From the NCBI RefSeq assembly GCF_000725495.1, contig NZ_JNZD01000021.1:1-64000 (forward strand): a stretch of DNA of 64,000 nucleotides, in the 5' to 3' direction. The stretch is from Streptomyces aureus. GTDB lineage: Bacteria; Actinomycetota; Actinomycetes; Streptomycetales; Streptomycetaceae. The notes under the pieces are model-generated. The model was given only the letters and a program-made list of their open reading frames with translations. It had not been told where the DNA came from and did not search any database. Below, piece after piece: positions 1 through 8,932 of the stretch (within the stretch, counting starts at the first letter, position 1; each line of letters begins with the position of its first letter). A program made the translations under genes and the position numbers.

Positions 1-44
1 TCCCCCGAGCTCTCGGCTCCGCTCGAGCAGGGGGCACCCCCATG
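1..44. repeat. Edge of an interspersed palindromic repeat
   Basis: A run of five C (2-6) pairs with five G (30-34), and CGAGC at 6-10 pairs with GCTCG at 21-25, giving a strong hairpin. A second small palindrome, GGGGGCACCCCC, follows at 30-41. Elements of this look are scattered between genes in Streptomyces chromosomes (general knowledge). The left part may lie outside the window, so its gene context is not known. Confidence 0.5.
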
Positions 45-104
45 ACGCCGCGCGGCCCGCCCTTCGGGCGAACGACGGGACTTTCGCAACACGCCCTAGC
101 CGCG

Positions 105-470
105 CTACCGGGCGTCCATCCCGAAGACGTCGTGGATCGGACGCACCTCTGCCGCCACCACATGGAAGTCGATCACACGCTCGGCGATGGCGCGGGCCCG
201 CTCGGGGCTCGCGCACTCGAGCACGTAGTAGGCGGTGAGGTGTTCGGTGGATCCGAGGAACGGCCCGTCGGCCGCGGCCGGTCCGTCCTCGCTCCGTCGC
301 AGGGTCGTGGTGTCCCGCGGGTAGGCCAGCCCCGCCCCGTTCAGCAGCTCGCCCGAGCCCTCCAGATCCCGGTGGAGGTCCTCGTGCCGGCGGAACACCT
401 CGGCACGCTGCTCCGCCGTCATCGACTCGGTCGCCGCGGGGTCGGCGTACATCAGCACCATGTATTTCAC
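105..470 (-). CDS. YCII-domain (YciI-related) protein
   Basis: A 121-residue protein that begins VKYMVLMYAD and ends in an IHDVFGMDAR tail. This is the typical frame of actinobacterial YCII-family proteins, often annotated as DGPF-domain proteins; DGPF is visible here as ADGPF near residues 68-71. These are small dimeric alpha/beta-barrel proteins, often encoded next to ECF sigma factors. Their biochemical role is mostly unproven. I chose the GTG at 470 because the homologous core starts there and a GGGTGG stretch lies just upstream. A much longer reading frame extends upstream, but it is only the antisense of the next gene. No sigma factor is visible on the window side, so the partner may lie to the left. 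Confidence 0.8.
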   Translation of the reverse strand: MKYMVLMYADPAATESMTAEQRAEVFRRHEDLHRDLEGSGELLNGAGLAYPRDTTTLRRSEDGPAAADGPFLGSTEHLTAYYVLECASPERARAIAERVIDFHVVAAEVRPIHDVFGMDAR

Positions 471-713
471 GGTTCCACCCTGGCACCGGCCACTGACATC
501 CACACCGCCCGGGCGAGGCGCGCGGACCGATTCAGCCGTTCGACCGCCGCGGCCGTCGCCCCGCGGCCCGCCGAGGAGGCCTGACGCCGGTCCCCGGCCG
601 CCCGGTGGGTACGGTGGCGGGGAGATCGCCGCGAGCGGCGGACACCTGACCGTGGAAGGAACCCCCGAGATCATGCGCGTCATCGTGGCCCGTCGGCGGA
701 CGGAGGCGTTCGG

Positions 714-1787
714 ATGAACGGCACCGAGGCGACCGGCGCGGAGGAATCCGTCCTGCTGCGCACCGAAGGGCGGGCCGCCCACCTCGTCCTCAACCGGCCC
801 AGGGCCCTGAACGCCCTGAACCACGCGATGGTGCGCCGGATCGACGAGGCCCTCACCGCCTGGGAGCACGACCCCGCCGTCGAGACCGTCGTCATCACCG
901 GCGCCGGGGAGCGCGGACTGTGCGCGGGCGGCGACATCCGGGTCGTCCACGACGACGCGCGCGACGGCGACGGGACCGCGTCCGCCGCCTTCTGGCGCGA
1001 CGAGTACCACCTCAACGCCCGGATCGCCCGCTACCCCAAGCCGTACGTGGCGGTCATGGACGGCATCGTGATGGGCGGCGGCGTCGGGATCTCCGCGCAC
1101 GGCAGCGTCCGTGTCGTCACCGAACGCTCGCGCGTCGCCATGCCCGAGACCGGCATCGGCTTCGTCCCCGACGTCGGCGGCACGCGTCTGCTCGGCCTCG
1201 CCCCGGGCGAGCTCGGCACCCATCTCGCCCTCACGGGTGCCTCGATCGGCGCCGGGGACGCGCTGCTGTGCGGCCTCGCCGACCACTACGTGCCCTCGAC
1301 CTCGCTGCCGCGGCTGCTGGCGGACCTCGCCGACCGGCCCGTGGCCGAGGCCCTGGCTGCGCACGCCCGGCCCGCGCCCCCGGCGGAGCTCGCGGAGCGG
1401 CGCGCGTGGATCGACGCCTGCTACGGCGCCGACACCGTCGAGGAGATCGTCCGGCTCCTGCTCGCGGCCGACGACCCGGCCGCCAAGGAGACGGCGGAGA
1501 TCCTCCTCGGCAACTCGCCCACCGCCCTGAAGGTCACCCTGGCCTCCGTCCGTCGCGCCCGGCGGCTCGGCTCGCTGGAGCGGGTGCTGGACCAGGAGTA
1601 CCGCGTGTCCTGCGCGGCCCTGTCCGCCCCCGACCTGGTGGAGGGCGTCCGCGCCCAGATCATCGACAAGGACCGGACCCCGCGCTGGTCCCCGGCCACG
1701 CTCGCCGAGGTCACCGACGCCGACGTCGAGCGCTTCTTCACCCCCCTCGGGACGCGTGAACTCGGCCTGTCCGACGGCACCTTCTGA
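714..1787 (+). CDS. 3-hydroxyisobutyryl-CoA hydrolase / enoyl-CoA hydratase family
   Basis: A 357-residue crotonase-fold protein. The N-terminal LNRPRALNALNHAMV, the oxyanion-hole segment CAGGDIRVVHDDARDGD and the block MGGGVGISAHGS followed by MPETGIGFVPDVGG are hallmarks of HIBCH, the valine-pathway hydrolase that releases 3-hydroxyisobutyrate from its CoA ester, rather than of plain enoyl-CoA hydratases. The longer C-terminus (about 100 residues past the crotonase core) also fits HIBCH. The start at 714 has a GGAGG at 702-706. It lies just upstream of cobalt uptake and methylmalonyl-CoA mutase genes, in keeping with branched-chain amino acid and propionate catabolism. Other CoA hydrolase or isomerase activities remain possible. 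Confidence 0.85.
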   Translation: MNGTEATGAEESVLLRTEGRAAHLVLNRPRALNALNHAMVRRIDEALTAWEHDPAVETVVITGAGERGLCAGGDIRVVHDDARDGDGTASAAFWRDEYHLNARIARYPKPYVAVMDGIVMGGGVGISAHGSVRVVTERSRVAMPETGIGFVPDVGGTRLLGLAPGELGTHLALTGASIGAGDALLCGLADHYVPSTSLPRLLADLADRPVAEALAAHARPAPPAELAERRAWIDACYGADTVEEIVRLLLAADDPAAKETAEILLGNSPTALKVTLASVRRARRLGSLERVLDQEYRVSCAALSAPDLVEGVRAQIIDKDRTPRWSPATLAEVTDADVERFFTPLGTRELGLSDGTF

Positions 1788-1855
1788 CCGACGCCGGGAC
1801 CCGCCACCAGGGACGAGAGGAAGATCACCCCGGTCGGCGCGGTCTTGGCCAGGTA

Positions 1856-2012
1856 CGCGGCACGCGGTACGGTCGGTCCGATATCGATGACGTCCAAACG
1901 GAAGCCGGCGGAAATCCGGCACGGTCGCGCCACTGTGAGCGGGACGCCCAGGACACCCCGGGCGCCCGTGAGTCAGACCCGTAGACGCCATCCTGTGCAC
2001 CACCGAGATGGG
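1856..2012 (+). promoter_or_regulatory. Cobalamin (AdoCbl) riboswitch
   Basis: The leader of cbtB carries the conserved B12 core: GAAGCCGG near 1901, then GAAATCCGGCACGGTCGCGC and CACTGTGA to 1938, followed by GCCCAGGACACC and a GTGAGTCAGACC segment. The core order matches the B12-box RNA family. In actinobacteria such elements shut off translation or transcription of cobalt and B12 uptake genes when adenosylcobalamin is plentiful. The SD of cbtB (GAGGAGG, 2025-2031) lies just downstream of the aptamer, so sequestration of the ribosome site is plausible. Exact edges are approximate. Confidence 0.88.
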
Positions 2013-2038
2013 ACGCGAACTCCCGAGGAGGTCCTGCC

Positions 2039-2260
2039 ATGGCGCAGACCGTCGCCCAGCCGACAGCCAACACCCCCGCCGTTCCCGCCACGCTGCCGCT
2101 GAAGGCGATCGCTCCGTGGGCGGTCTTCTTCGGCATCCTGATGCTCGTCCTGCTGTACTTCGTCGGCGCCGAACAGGGCGCCACCTCCGTCGTCTCCGGC
2201 GAGGACGTCCACGAGTGGGTGCACGACGCCCGCCACCTGCTCGGCTTCCCCTGCCACTGA
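2039..2260 (+). CDS. cbtB: CbtB cobalt transporter subunit
   Basis: A 73-residue protein with one membrane segment (about 22-43, APWAVFFGILMLVLLYFVG) and the family's histidine-rich tail HEWVHDARHLLGFPCH, which probably binds the metal. CbtB and CbtA form a small predicted cobalt transporter that is nearly always B12-riboswitch controlled. The ATG at 2039 follows a strong GAGGAGG. The gene is 21 bp upstream of cbtA and clearly co-transcribed. Confidence 0.92.
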   Translation: MAQTVAQPTANTPAVPATLPLKAIAPWAVFFGILMLVLLYFVGAEQGATSVVSGEDVHEWVHDARHLLGFPCH

Positions 2261-2281
2261 CCCGAGGGGACCGCGCACATC

Positions 2282-3040
2282 ATGAACTCCGCAACGGTGA
2301 GAAACCTGCTCGTGCGGGGCATGCTCGCCGGCCTCGCGGCCGGTGTACTCGCCCTCGTCGTCGCCTACTTCCTCGGTGAACCGAGCGTCGACAGCGCCAT
2401 CGGCTTCGAGGAGGCCCACGCCCACGCACACGGGCACGAGGTCGAACTCGTCTCCCGCAGCCTCCAGTCCACCGCCGGTCTCGCCACCGGCGTCCTGGTC
2501 TACGGCGTCTCGTTCGGCGGCATCGCCGCGCTCGCGTACTGCTTCGCGCTCGGCCGCGTGGGCCGCTTCGGCCCCCGCGCGACCGCGCTCCTGCTGTCCG
2601 GGACCGCGCTCGTGGCCGTGTACGTCGTGCCGTTCCTGAAGTACCCGGCCAACCCGCCGTCGGTCGGGGACCCCGACACCATCGGCAAGCGGACCGCCCT
2701 GTACTTCCTGATGATGGTCCTCAGCGTGCTGCTGGCCGTCGGCGCCACCATCCTCGGCAAGCGTCTCGCGGGGAGCCTCGGTACCTGGTACGCCACCGTC
2801 ACCGCGGTGGCCGCCTTCGTCGTGGTCATCGGGGTGGCCTACCAGTTCCTGCCCGTCGTCAACGAGGTGCCCCGGGACTTCCCGGCCGCCCTGCTGTGGC
2901 GGTTCCGGCTCTCGGCCCTGGCCATCCAGACCGTCCTGTGGGCCGGATTCGGCCTGGTCTTCGGCGAGTTGGCCGAGCGCATGCTCAACCCCCGTCCCGC
3001 GAAGGCCCCTTCGGGCCGGTCGGTCCCGGCCGCGAACTGA
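2282..3040 (+). CDS. cbtA: CbtA cobalt transporter membrane subunit
   Basis: A 252-residue polytopic membrane protein with roughly five or six helices. The first helix (13-31) is followed by an exposed histidine cluster, EAHAHAHGHEVE (residues 44-55), a likely metal-capturing loop typical of CbtA. It should move cobalt across the cytoplasmic membrane together with CbtB for cobalamin synthesis. Expression should follow the riboswitch upstream. A strong stem-loop 20 bp after the stop closes the unit. The B12-dependent methylmalonyl-CoA mutase operon sits immediately beyond, on the other strand. Confidence 0.9.
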   Translation: MNSATVRNLLVRGMLAGLAAGVLALVVAYFLGEPSVDSAIGFEEAHAHAHGHEVELVSRSLQSTAGLATGVLVYGVSFGGIAALAYCFALGRVGRFGPRATALLLSGTALVAVYVVPFLKYPANPPSVGDPDTIGKRTALYFLMMVLSVLLAVGATILGKRLAGSLGTWYATVTAVAAFVVVIGVAYQFLPVVNEVPRDFPAALLWRFRLSALAIQTVLWAGFGLVFGELAERMLNPRPAKAPSGRSVPAAN

Positions 3041-3060
3041 CCCTCGCGGCACGCGCACAC

Positions 3061-3098
3061 GGCGAAGGGCCCCCGGACGATTCCGGGGGCCCTTCGCC
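3061..3098. terminator. Perfect 16-bp stem terminator after cbtA
   Basis: GGCGAAGGGCCCCCGG (3061-3076) pairs perfectly with 3083-3098 around a six-base loop. It lies between the convergent cbtA and meaB genes and can serve both. No long T-run follows, as is usual in Streptomyces. Confidence 0.85.
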
Positions 3099-3128
3099 GT
3101 ACGCGGGGTTGACCGGGGTGGAGCTGTG

Positions 3129-3188
3129 GCCGCCCGAGCGTCGGCCGCCCGAGCGTCGGCCGCCCGAGCGTCGGCCGCCCGAATGCCG
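3129..3188. repeat. Four 15-bp tandem repeats
   Basis: Three identical copies of GCCGCCCGAGCGTCG and one degenerate copy lie in the gap between the cbtA terminator and the 3' end of meaB. They could be read as repeating RASAA peptides, but no start or protein context supports coding. Confidence 0.8.
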
Positions 3189-3240
3189 GCCGGACTGAGC
3201 GGTGGCCGGGCTCCGACCAGCCCTGCCACCGCCGTTCGCG

Positions 3241-4224
3241 TCAGCGGCTCTCGCCGCCGAAGACCTTCAGAATGCGCTCCGCCGCGAGCGTGGCCGTCAA
3301 CGCGCCCTCGCGGACCTGCCGTTCGAGCTCGGGGGTGACGTCTCGTACCGCCCGGTCGGAGTGCAGCCGGCCGAGCAGCTCGTCCCGGACCATGTTCCAG
3401 GTCCAGTCCACCTGCTGGTCGCGGCGCTTCTCGGCGAGAGCGCCGGTCGAGTCGAGCAGCGTCCGGTGCTGTTCCAGACGCTCCCACACGGTGTCCAGAC
3501 CGGCCGACTCGCGGGCGCTGCAACTGAGCACCGGCGGCGTCCAGACGGCGTCCTTGCCGTGCATCAGCCGCAGCGCGCCGGACAGTTCACGCGCCGCCGA
3601 CTGCGCGTCGCGCTCGTGCGGGCCGTCCGCCTTGTTGACCGCGATCACGTCCGCGAGCTCCAGGACGCCCTTCTTGATGCCCTGCAACTGGTCCCCGGTA
3701 CGGGCCAGCGTGAGCAGCAGGAAGGAATCGACCATGTTGGCGACCGCCGTCTCGGACTGGCCGACGCCGACCGTCTCCACCAGCACCACGTCGTAGCCGG
3801 CCGCCTCCATCACCACGATCGACTCGCGGGTCGCCTTCGCCACCCCGCCGAGCGTGCCGGCGGTGGGGGAGGGGCGGATGAACGCGGCCGGGTCCACCGC
3901 GAGCCGCTCCATCCGGGTCTTGTCCCCGAGGATGGAGCCGCCCGTACGGCTGGACGACGGGTCGACGGCGAGCACCGCGACCCGGTGCCCGAGCGAGGTC
4001 AGCATCGTGCCGAACGCGTCGATGAAGGTCGACTTGCCCACGCCCGGCACCCCGCTGACGCCGATCCGCCGGGCCTTCCCGCTGTGCGGGAGCAGCTCGG
4101 TCAGCAACTCCTGCGCCAGCGCCCGGTGCTGGGGCCGGGTGGACTCGACGAGCGTGATGGCGCGGGCGATCAGCGCGCGCTTCCCGTCGAGCACACCCTT
4201 GACATAGGTGTCGAGCTGGATCAC
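3241..4224 (-). CDS. meaB: MeaB-type G-protein chaperone of methylmalonyl-CoA mutase
   Basis: A 327-residue P-loop GTPase of the MeaB/ArgK family, which protects and reloads adenosylcobalamin in methylmalonyl-CoA mutase. Walker A is GVPGVGKS (58-65), the switch region carries ETVGVGQSE (150-158), and the base-specificity motif is NKAD (197-200), all standard. The start is GTG at 4224, which overlaps the mutB stop as GTGA, so the two are translationally coupled. The order mutA-mutB-meaB is the classic mutase operon. Confidence 0.95.
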   Translation of the reverse strand: MIQLDTYVKGVLDGKRALIARAITLVESTRPQHRALAQELLTELLPHSGKARRIGVSGVPGVGKSTFIDAFGTMLTSLGHRVAVLAVDPSSSRTGGSILGDKTRMERLAVDPAAFIRPSPTAGTLGGVAKATRESIVVMEAAGYDVVLVETVGVGQSETAVANMVDSFLLLTLARTGDQLQGIKKGVLELADVIAVNKADGPHERDAQSAARELSGALRLMHGKDAVWTPPVLSCSARESAGLDTVWERLEQHRTLLDSTGALAEKRRDQQVDWTWNMVRDELLGRLHSDRAVRDVTPELERQVREGALTATLAAERILKVFGGESR

Positions 4225-6395
4225 AGGTCGTGCCCGAGGTCGGCAGAGAGCCGCTGGACGAGGTCGTACGCCGCGTCCGGGATCACCGTCCCCGGCGGGA
4301 AGACCGCGGCCGCGCCCATCTCCAGCAGCGTCGGCACGTCCTGCGGCGGGATGACCCCGCCGACCACGATCATGATGTCCTCACGCCCCTCCGCCGCCAG
4401 CTCCTCGCGCAGCGCCGGTACGAGGGTGAGGTGTCCGGCGGCCAGCGACGAGACGCCCACGATGTGCACGTCCGCCTCGACCGCCTGCCGGGCGACCTCG
4501 CCCGGCGTCTGGAACAGCGGGCCCACGTCGACGTCGAAGCCCAGGTCGGCGAAGGCGGTCGCGATCACCTTCTGGCCGCGGTCGTGACCGTCCTGGCCCA
4601 TCTTGGCCACCAGGATGCGCGGGCGCCGGCCCTCGGCCTCCTCGAACGCGTCCACCAGCGCGCGGGTGCGGTCCACGGACGGGGACTCCCCTGCCTCGTT
4701 GCGGTACACCCCGGAGATCGTACGGATCTGGCCCGCGTGGCGGCCGTAGACCTTCTCCAGGGCGTCGGAGATCTCGCCGACGGTGGCCTTCGCGCGGGCC
4801 GCGCGCACCGCCAGCTCCAGCAGGTTGCCCTCACCGGCCGCTGCCCGCGTCAGGTCCTCCAGCGCGGCCCGGACCTCCTGGCCGTCGCGCTCGGCCCGCA
4901 GCCGGCGCAGCTTCTCGATCTGCTGCGCGCGCACCGAGGAGTTGTCGACCTTGAGCACGTCGATCTGCTCGTCGGACTCCACGCGGTACTTGTTGACGCC
5001 GATGACCGGCTGGCGGCCGGAGTCGATACGGGCCTGGGTGCGGGCCGCCGCCTCCTCGATCCGCAGCTTCGGGATGCCGGCGTCGATGGCCTGCGCCATG
5101 CCGCCCGCCGCCTCGACCTCCTCGATGTGCTGCCAGGCACGCCGGGCGAGGTCGTAGGTCAGCTTCTCCAGGTACGCGCTGCCGCCCCAGGGGTCGATGA
5201 CCCGGGTCGTACCCGACTCCTGCTGGATCAGCAGCTGCGTGTTGCGGGCGATCCGCGCGGAGAAGTCGGTGGGCAGGGCGAGCGCCTCGTCCAGCGCGTT
5301 GGTGTGCAGCGACTGGGTGTGGCCCTGCGTGGCGGCCATGGCCTCCACACAGGTGCGCGTGACGTTGTTGAACACGTCCTGCGCGGTCAGCGACCAGCCC
5401 GACGTCTGCGAATGCGTGCGCAGGGAAAGGGACTTGGAGTTCTTCGGGTCGAACTGCTTCACCATCTTCGCCCACAGCAGGCGCGCCGCCCGCATCTTGG
5501 CGATCTCCATGAAGAAGTTCATGCCGATCGCCCAGAAGAACGAGAGCCGGGGCGCGAACGCGTCCACGTCCAGGCCCGCCTCGCGGCCCGCCCGGATGTA
5601 CTCCACACCGTCCGCGAGGGTGTACGCCAGTTCCAGGTCGGCCGTCGCGCCCGCCTCCTGGATGTGGTAGCCGGAGATGGAGATGGAGTTGTACCGCGGC
5701 ATCCGCTGCGAGGTGTACGCGAAGATGTCGGAGATGATCCGCATCGACGGCTTCGGCGGATAGATGTAGGTGTTGCGGACCATGAACTCCTTCAGAATGT
5801 CGTTCTGAATGGTTCCGGCCAGCTTCTCCGGCGGTACGCCCTGCTCCTCGGCCGCCACGATGTACAGCGCGAGGACGGGCAGCACGGCGCCGTTCATCGT
5901 CATCGACACGGTCATCTTGTCCAGCGGGATGCCGTCGAACAGCTGCCGCATGTCGTAGATGGAGTCGATGGCCACGCCCGCCATGCCGACGTCGCCGGTC
6001 ACCCGGGGGTGGTCGCTGTCGTAGCCGCGGTGCGTGGGCAGGTCGAAGGCGATCGACAGACCCTTCTGGCCCGCGGCGAGGTTGCGGCGGTAGAAGGCGT
6101 TGGACTCCTCGGCCGTGGAGAAGCCCGCGTACTGGCGGATGGTCCAGGGCTGGTTGACGTACATCGTCGGGTACGGGCCGCGAAGGTACGGCGCCACGCC
6201 CGGGTACGTCTCCAGGAAGTCCAGGCCCTCCGTGTCACGGCCGGTGTACAGCGGCTTGACCGCGATGCCCTCCGGGGTCTCCCAGAACGTGTCGCCGGTG
6301 CCCGTCGCCCGTGCGGCGGCGGCCTTCCACGCGTCGGCACTGCCTTCGGCGGTGGGTGTCCCCAGGTCGATCCCGGAGAAGTCGGGGATTCCCAT
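4221..6395 (-). CDS. mutB: Methylmalonyl-CoA mutase large (alpha) subunit
   Basis: A 724-residue catalytic subunit that interconverts (R)-methylmalonyl-CoA and succinyl-CoA with adenosylcobalamin. The N-terminal TIM-barrel holds [17 protein letters not shown] and the [16 protein letters not shown] substrate region. The C-terminal B12 domain holds the base-off motif DGHDRG (602-607, lower-ligand His) and later GGVIPP. Length is usual for the family. The ATG at 6395 overlaps the mutA stop (TGATG), and its own stop overlaps meaB. A longer frame extends upstream but is antisense/out-of-frame mutA. The pathway handles propionyl-CoA from odd-chain and branched acids and supplies methylmalonyl-CoA for polyketides. 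Confidence 0.97.
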   Translation of the reverse strand: MGIPDFSGIDLGTPTAEGSADAWKAAAARATGTGDTFWETPEGIAVKPLYTGRDTEGLDFLETYPGVAPYLRGPYPTMYVNQPWTIRQYAGFSTAEESNAFYRRNLAAGQKGLSIAFDLPTHRGYDSDHPRVTGDVGMAGVAIDSIYDMRQLFDGIPLDKMTVSMTMNGAVLPVLALYIVAAEEQGVPPEKLAGTIQNDILKEFMVRNTYIYPPKPSMRIISDIFAYTSQRMPRYNSISISGYHIQEAGATADLELAYTLADGVEYIRAGREAGLDVDAFAPRLSFFWAIGMNFFMEIAKMRAARLLWAKMVKQFDPKNSKSLSLRTHSQTSGWSLTAQDVFNNVTRTCVEAMAATQGHTQSLHTNALDEALALPTDFSARIARNTQLLIQQESGTTRVIDPWGGSAYLEKLTYDLARRAWQHIEEVEAAGGMAQAIDAGIPKLRIEEAAARTQARIDSGRQPVIGVNKYRVESDEQIDVLKVDNSSVRAQQIEKLRRLRAERDGQEVRAALEDLTRAAAGEGNLLELAVRAARAKATVGEISDALEKVYGRHAGQIRTISGVYRNEAGESPSVDRTRALVDAFEEAEGRRPRILVAKMGQDGHDRGQKVIATAFADLGFDVDVGPLFQTPGEVARQAVEADVHIVGVSSLAAGHLTLVPALREELAAEGREDIMIVVGGVIPPQDVPTLLEMGAAAVFPPGTVIPDAAYDLVQRLSADLGHDL

Positions 6396-8206
6396 CAGGA
6401 GGACACTCCCATGCGGTCGAGGGTGGCGGAGAGGACGGCGACGGCGTCGCAGCCCGCGAAGACGTAGGAGTCGACCCCGGCGTACTGCGCGGGGCGGCCG
6501 GCCAGGAACACGTGCCGGGCGCCGGCCGCCGCGAGGGCCTCGGCCGTGCTCACGGCCTGCTCCTCGTACAGCGCGTCGCTGGAGCACAGGACGGCCTCGG
6601 TGGCCCCGCTGTCCTCGAACGAGCCCTCCGTGACCGGCTCGATGCCGCCGGCCTGGAACAGGTTCGCGACGAAGGTGCTGCGCGCGGTGTGCGCGGCGGC
6701 GGAGCCGATCGTGGCCAGGTAGATCCGGGGGCGGGCTCCGGTGGCGGCGAGATGCGCGTCGGAACGGGCCCGCAGCGCCTCGTACGCCTCGTCGCGGCGC
6801 ACCCGCGGCAGTCCGCCGGACGGTGCCTCGGGAGCGGGCTCGCGCTCCACCGGACGCTCCGCCAGGTGCGGGAACTCGCTGACGCCGGTGATCGGTTCGC
6901 GCCGCTTGGCGAGCTTCACCGAGCGGGCCGCCCAGGTGCCCGCGAGGTCGCGCGCCAGCCGGCCCGAGCGCAGGACCGCGGCCTGGCCGCCGTCCCGCTC
7001 GATGCCCTGGAAGAACTCCCAGCCCGCGTGGGCGAGTTCGTCGGTCAGCCGCTCCACGTACCAGGAGCCGCCCGCCGGGTCGATCACCCGGGACAGGTGC
7101 GACTCCTCGATGAGGATCGTCGAGGTGTTGCGGGCGATGCGCCGTGCGAAGGCGTCCGGCAGACCGAGGGCGTGGTCGAAGGGCAGGACGGTGACGGAGT
7201 CGGCGCCGCCGACCCCGGCCGCGAGCGTCGCGATGGTCGCGCGGAGCATGTTCACCCACGGGTCGCGGCGCGACATCATCACCGGCGAGGTCACCGCGTG
7301 CTGCACCTGCGCACCGGCACCCGGCGCGCCGCACACCTCGGCGACCCGCGCCCACAGCCGGCGCGCGGCGCGCAGCTTGGCGATCGTCAGGAACTGGTCG
7401 GCGGTCGCCGCGTAGCGGAACTCCAGCTGCGCGCAGGCCTGTTCGACGGACAGTCCGGCCTCGGTCAGCTCGCGCAGATAGGCGACACCGGTCGCCAGGG
7501 AGGCGCCCAGCTCCTGCGCGGCCGATCCGCCGGCCTCGTGGTACGGGAGCGCGTCGACGGTCAGCGCCCGCAGTCCGGGGTACTCGGCGGCGCACCGCAG
7601 GGCGAGCGGGACGACCGTCGCGACGTCCGTCGCGGTGCCGGTCCGGGCCTCGTGGCCGAGCGGGTCCGCGCCCAGGTTGCCTCGTACGGCCTCGGCCGCG
7701 ACGCCGCGCGCCGCGTACAGCCGCAGCAGTTCCTCCGCGGCCGCCTCGACGTCACGTCCCGCGTCTAGCACGACGGGGGCCAGATCGAGGTAGACGCCGT
7801 CCAGGACCTTTTCGAGCGAGGAGAGCGGGATGCCGCCCTCGCCGACACCGAGCCACAGCGACGTGACGCCGTTCTCCAGGTCGCCGAGGACCAGGGCGTT
7901 GTCCGCCGCCGTGTGCCGCTGCCGTACGTCCCAGCCGCCCGTGGTGTTGCCCTCGGGCCTGCTGCCCCGGACGAAGGGGGCGAAGCCGGGGAAACCGGTC
8001 TCGGCGGCCGCGTCGCTCACGGTGTACAGGGGCCTGGTGGCGAGCCCGTCCTCGAGCACCGTGGAGAGCGCGTCCTCGGCGGCGGCGCCGGAGGCGTCCT
8101 TGCCCGATTTGCGCAGCACGCCTTCTACCAGGAGCTGCCACTGGTCATGGGTCGCGGAAGGGAACTCGGCGGCCAGCGCGAGCCCGTCGTTGGGCAGGAC
8201 TGTCAT
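6395..8206 (-). CDS. mutA: Methylmalonyl-CoA mutase small (beta) subunit
   Basis: A 603-residue non-catalytic partner of MutB. It shares the barrel fold and the motif [19 protein letters not shown], but its C-terminal domain lacks the DxHxxG B12-binding motif of MutB, as expected for the small subunit. First gene of the operon. The ATG at 8206 has no convincing Shine-Dalgarno sequence, and a TAGCAT hexamer sits only 8 bases before it, so the message may be leaderless. The stop overlaps the mutB ATG by one base. Confidence 0.94.
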   Translation of the reverse strand: MTVLPNDGLALAAEFPSATHDQWQLLVEGVLRKSGKDASGAAAEDALSTVLEDGLATRPLYTVSDAAAETGFPGFAPFVRGSRPEGNTTGGWDVRQRHTAADNALVLGDLENGVTSLWLGVGEGGIPLSSLEKVLDGVYLDLAPVVLDAGRDVEAAAEELLRLYAARGVAAEAVRGNLGADPLGHEARTGTATDVATVVPLALRCAAEYPGLRALTVDALPYHEAGGSAAQELGASLATGVAYLRELTEAGLSVEQACAQLEFRYAATADQFLTIAKLRAARRLWARVAEVCGAPGAGAQVQHAVTSPVMMSRRDPWVNMLRATIATLAAGVGGADSVTVLPFDHALGLPDAFARRIARNTSTILIEESHLSRVIDPAGGSWYVERLTDELAHAGWEFFQGIERDGGQAAVLRSGRLARDLAGTWAARSVKLAKRREPITGVSEFPHLAERPVEREPAPEAPSGGLPRVRRDEAYEALRARSDAHLAATGARPRIYLATIGSAAAHTARSTFVANLFQAGGIEPVTEGSFEDSGATEAVLCSSDALYEEQAVSTAEALAAAGARHVFLAGRPAQYAGVDSYVFAGCDAVAVLSATLDRMGVSS

Positions 8207-8308
8207 GCTCGGATGCTAGGTCAGAGTGACGGGGCGACAGCAGGGGAACCGCCTGTGACCTTGACCTCTATGCAGCGGTGATCCAGATCTCTCTGCCAGT
8301 CTGACCTC
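8207..8308. promoter_or_regulatory. Divergent promoter region mutA / Nudix gene
   Basis: A 102-bp divergent spacer. On the minus strand TAGCAT (8219-8214) is a candidate -10 that would start RNA at or next to the mutA ATG. On the plus strand TTGACC (8261-8266) is a candidate -35 for the Nudix gene, with no clear -10. Only motif matching supports this. Confidence 0.35.
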
Positions 8309-8806
8309 ATGCGGATACCCAGGCAGGCAGCGAGAGTCGCGGTGCTGGACCCGGACGGCGCCGTCTTCATGTTCCGGTACGACAACGAGGAGGTCGGCGT
8401 CCACTGGGCGCTGCCCGGCGGCGGACTGGACCCGGGCGAGACCCCGTACCGGGCGGCGTTGCGCGAGGTGCGCGAGGAAACCGGCTGGACGGACATCGAA
8501 CCCGGCGGCACCGCCCTGTGCTTCTGGGAGCACGACTTCACCCGCGCCGGGGTCCCGGTGCGACAGTACGAGCACATCTTCCTCGCGTACGGGCCGCGCC
8601 GGGTGCCCGCCGGCGAACTGGGCGCGTTCCAGGCGGCCGAAGGCATTCTCGGGGGCCGGTGGTGGTCGCCGGGCGATCTGGCGGACGCGGCGGAGCCGCT
8701 GTGGCCGCCCCGGCTTCCGGAACTGCTGGCCGCCGTACGGCGGGACGGCCCGCCCACGACACCCGTCGACCTCGGCTTCACCCCGAACGGCGGCCTCGCG
8801 CCCTGA
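8309..8806 (+). CDS. Nudix hydrolase
   Basis: A 165-residue protein with a complete Nudix box at residues 38-60 (G-x5-E-x7-REVREETGW), which binds Mg2+ and cleaves nucleoside diphosphates linked to another moiety. The substrate cannot be read from the sequence. The preceding segment HWALPGGGLDPGE and the tract AWEHDF-like (FWEHDFTRAGVPVRQYEH) are common in Streptomyces Nudix proteins of unknown substrate. It is divergent from mutA and convergent with the nitrate reductase gene. The ATG at 8309 is the only good start. Confidence 0.9.
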   Translation: MRIPRQAARVAVLDPDGAVFMFRYDNEEVGVHWALPGGGLDPGETPYRAALREVREETGWTDIEPGGTALCFWEHDFTRAGVPVRQYEHIFLAYGPRRVPAGELGAFQAAEGILGGRWWSPGDLADAAEPLWPPRLPELLAAVRRDGPPTTPVDLGFTPNGGLAP

Positions 8807-8808
8807 TC

Positions 8809-8850
8809 GGCAGCAGGCAGCAGGCAGCAGGCAGCAGGCAGCAGGCAGCA
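8809..8850. repeat. Six perfect 7-bp repeats (GGCAGCA)
   Basis: Six uninterrupted copies of GGCAGCA directly after the Nudix stop. Perfect heptamer repeats of this kind mutate by slippage, so the copy number probably varies between strains. The rest of the gap to 8933 is GC-rich with no gene. Confidence 0.9.
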
Positions 8851-8932
8851 GGGAGGGGGGCCGGGGAGCTGCGATCCGGGCGGCGGGCGCTCGCCCCGGG
8901 ATCCCCGCTCCCGGGGCGGCGGCCCGGCCGGC

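Noticed and set aside
4230..6467. A 745-codon plus-strand frame opposite mutB
   Set aside because: Antisense to a clearly recognised enzyme; composition rich in Val/Arg/Gly is the usual mirror-frame pattern.
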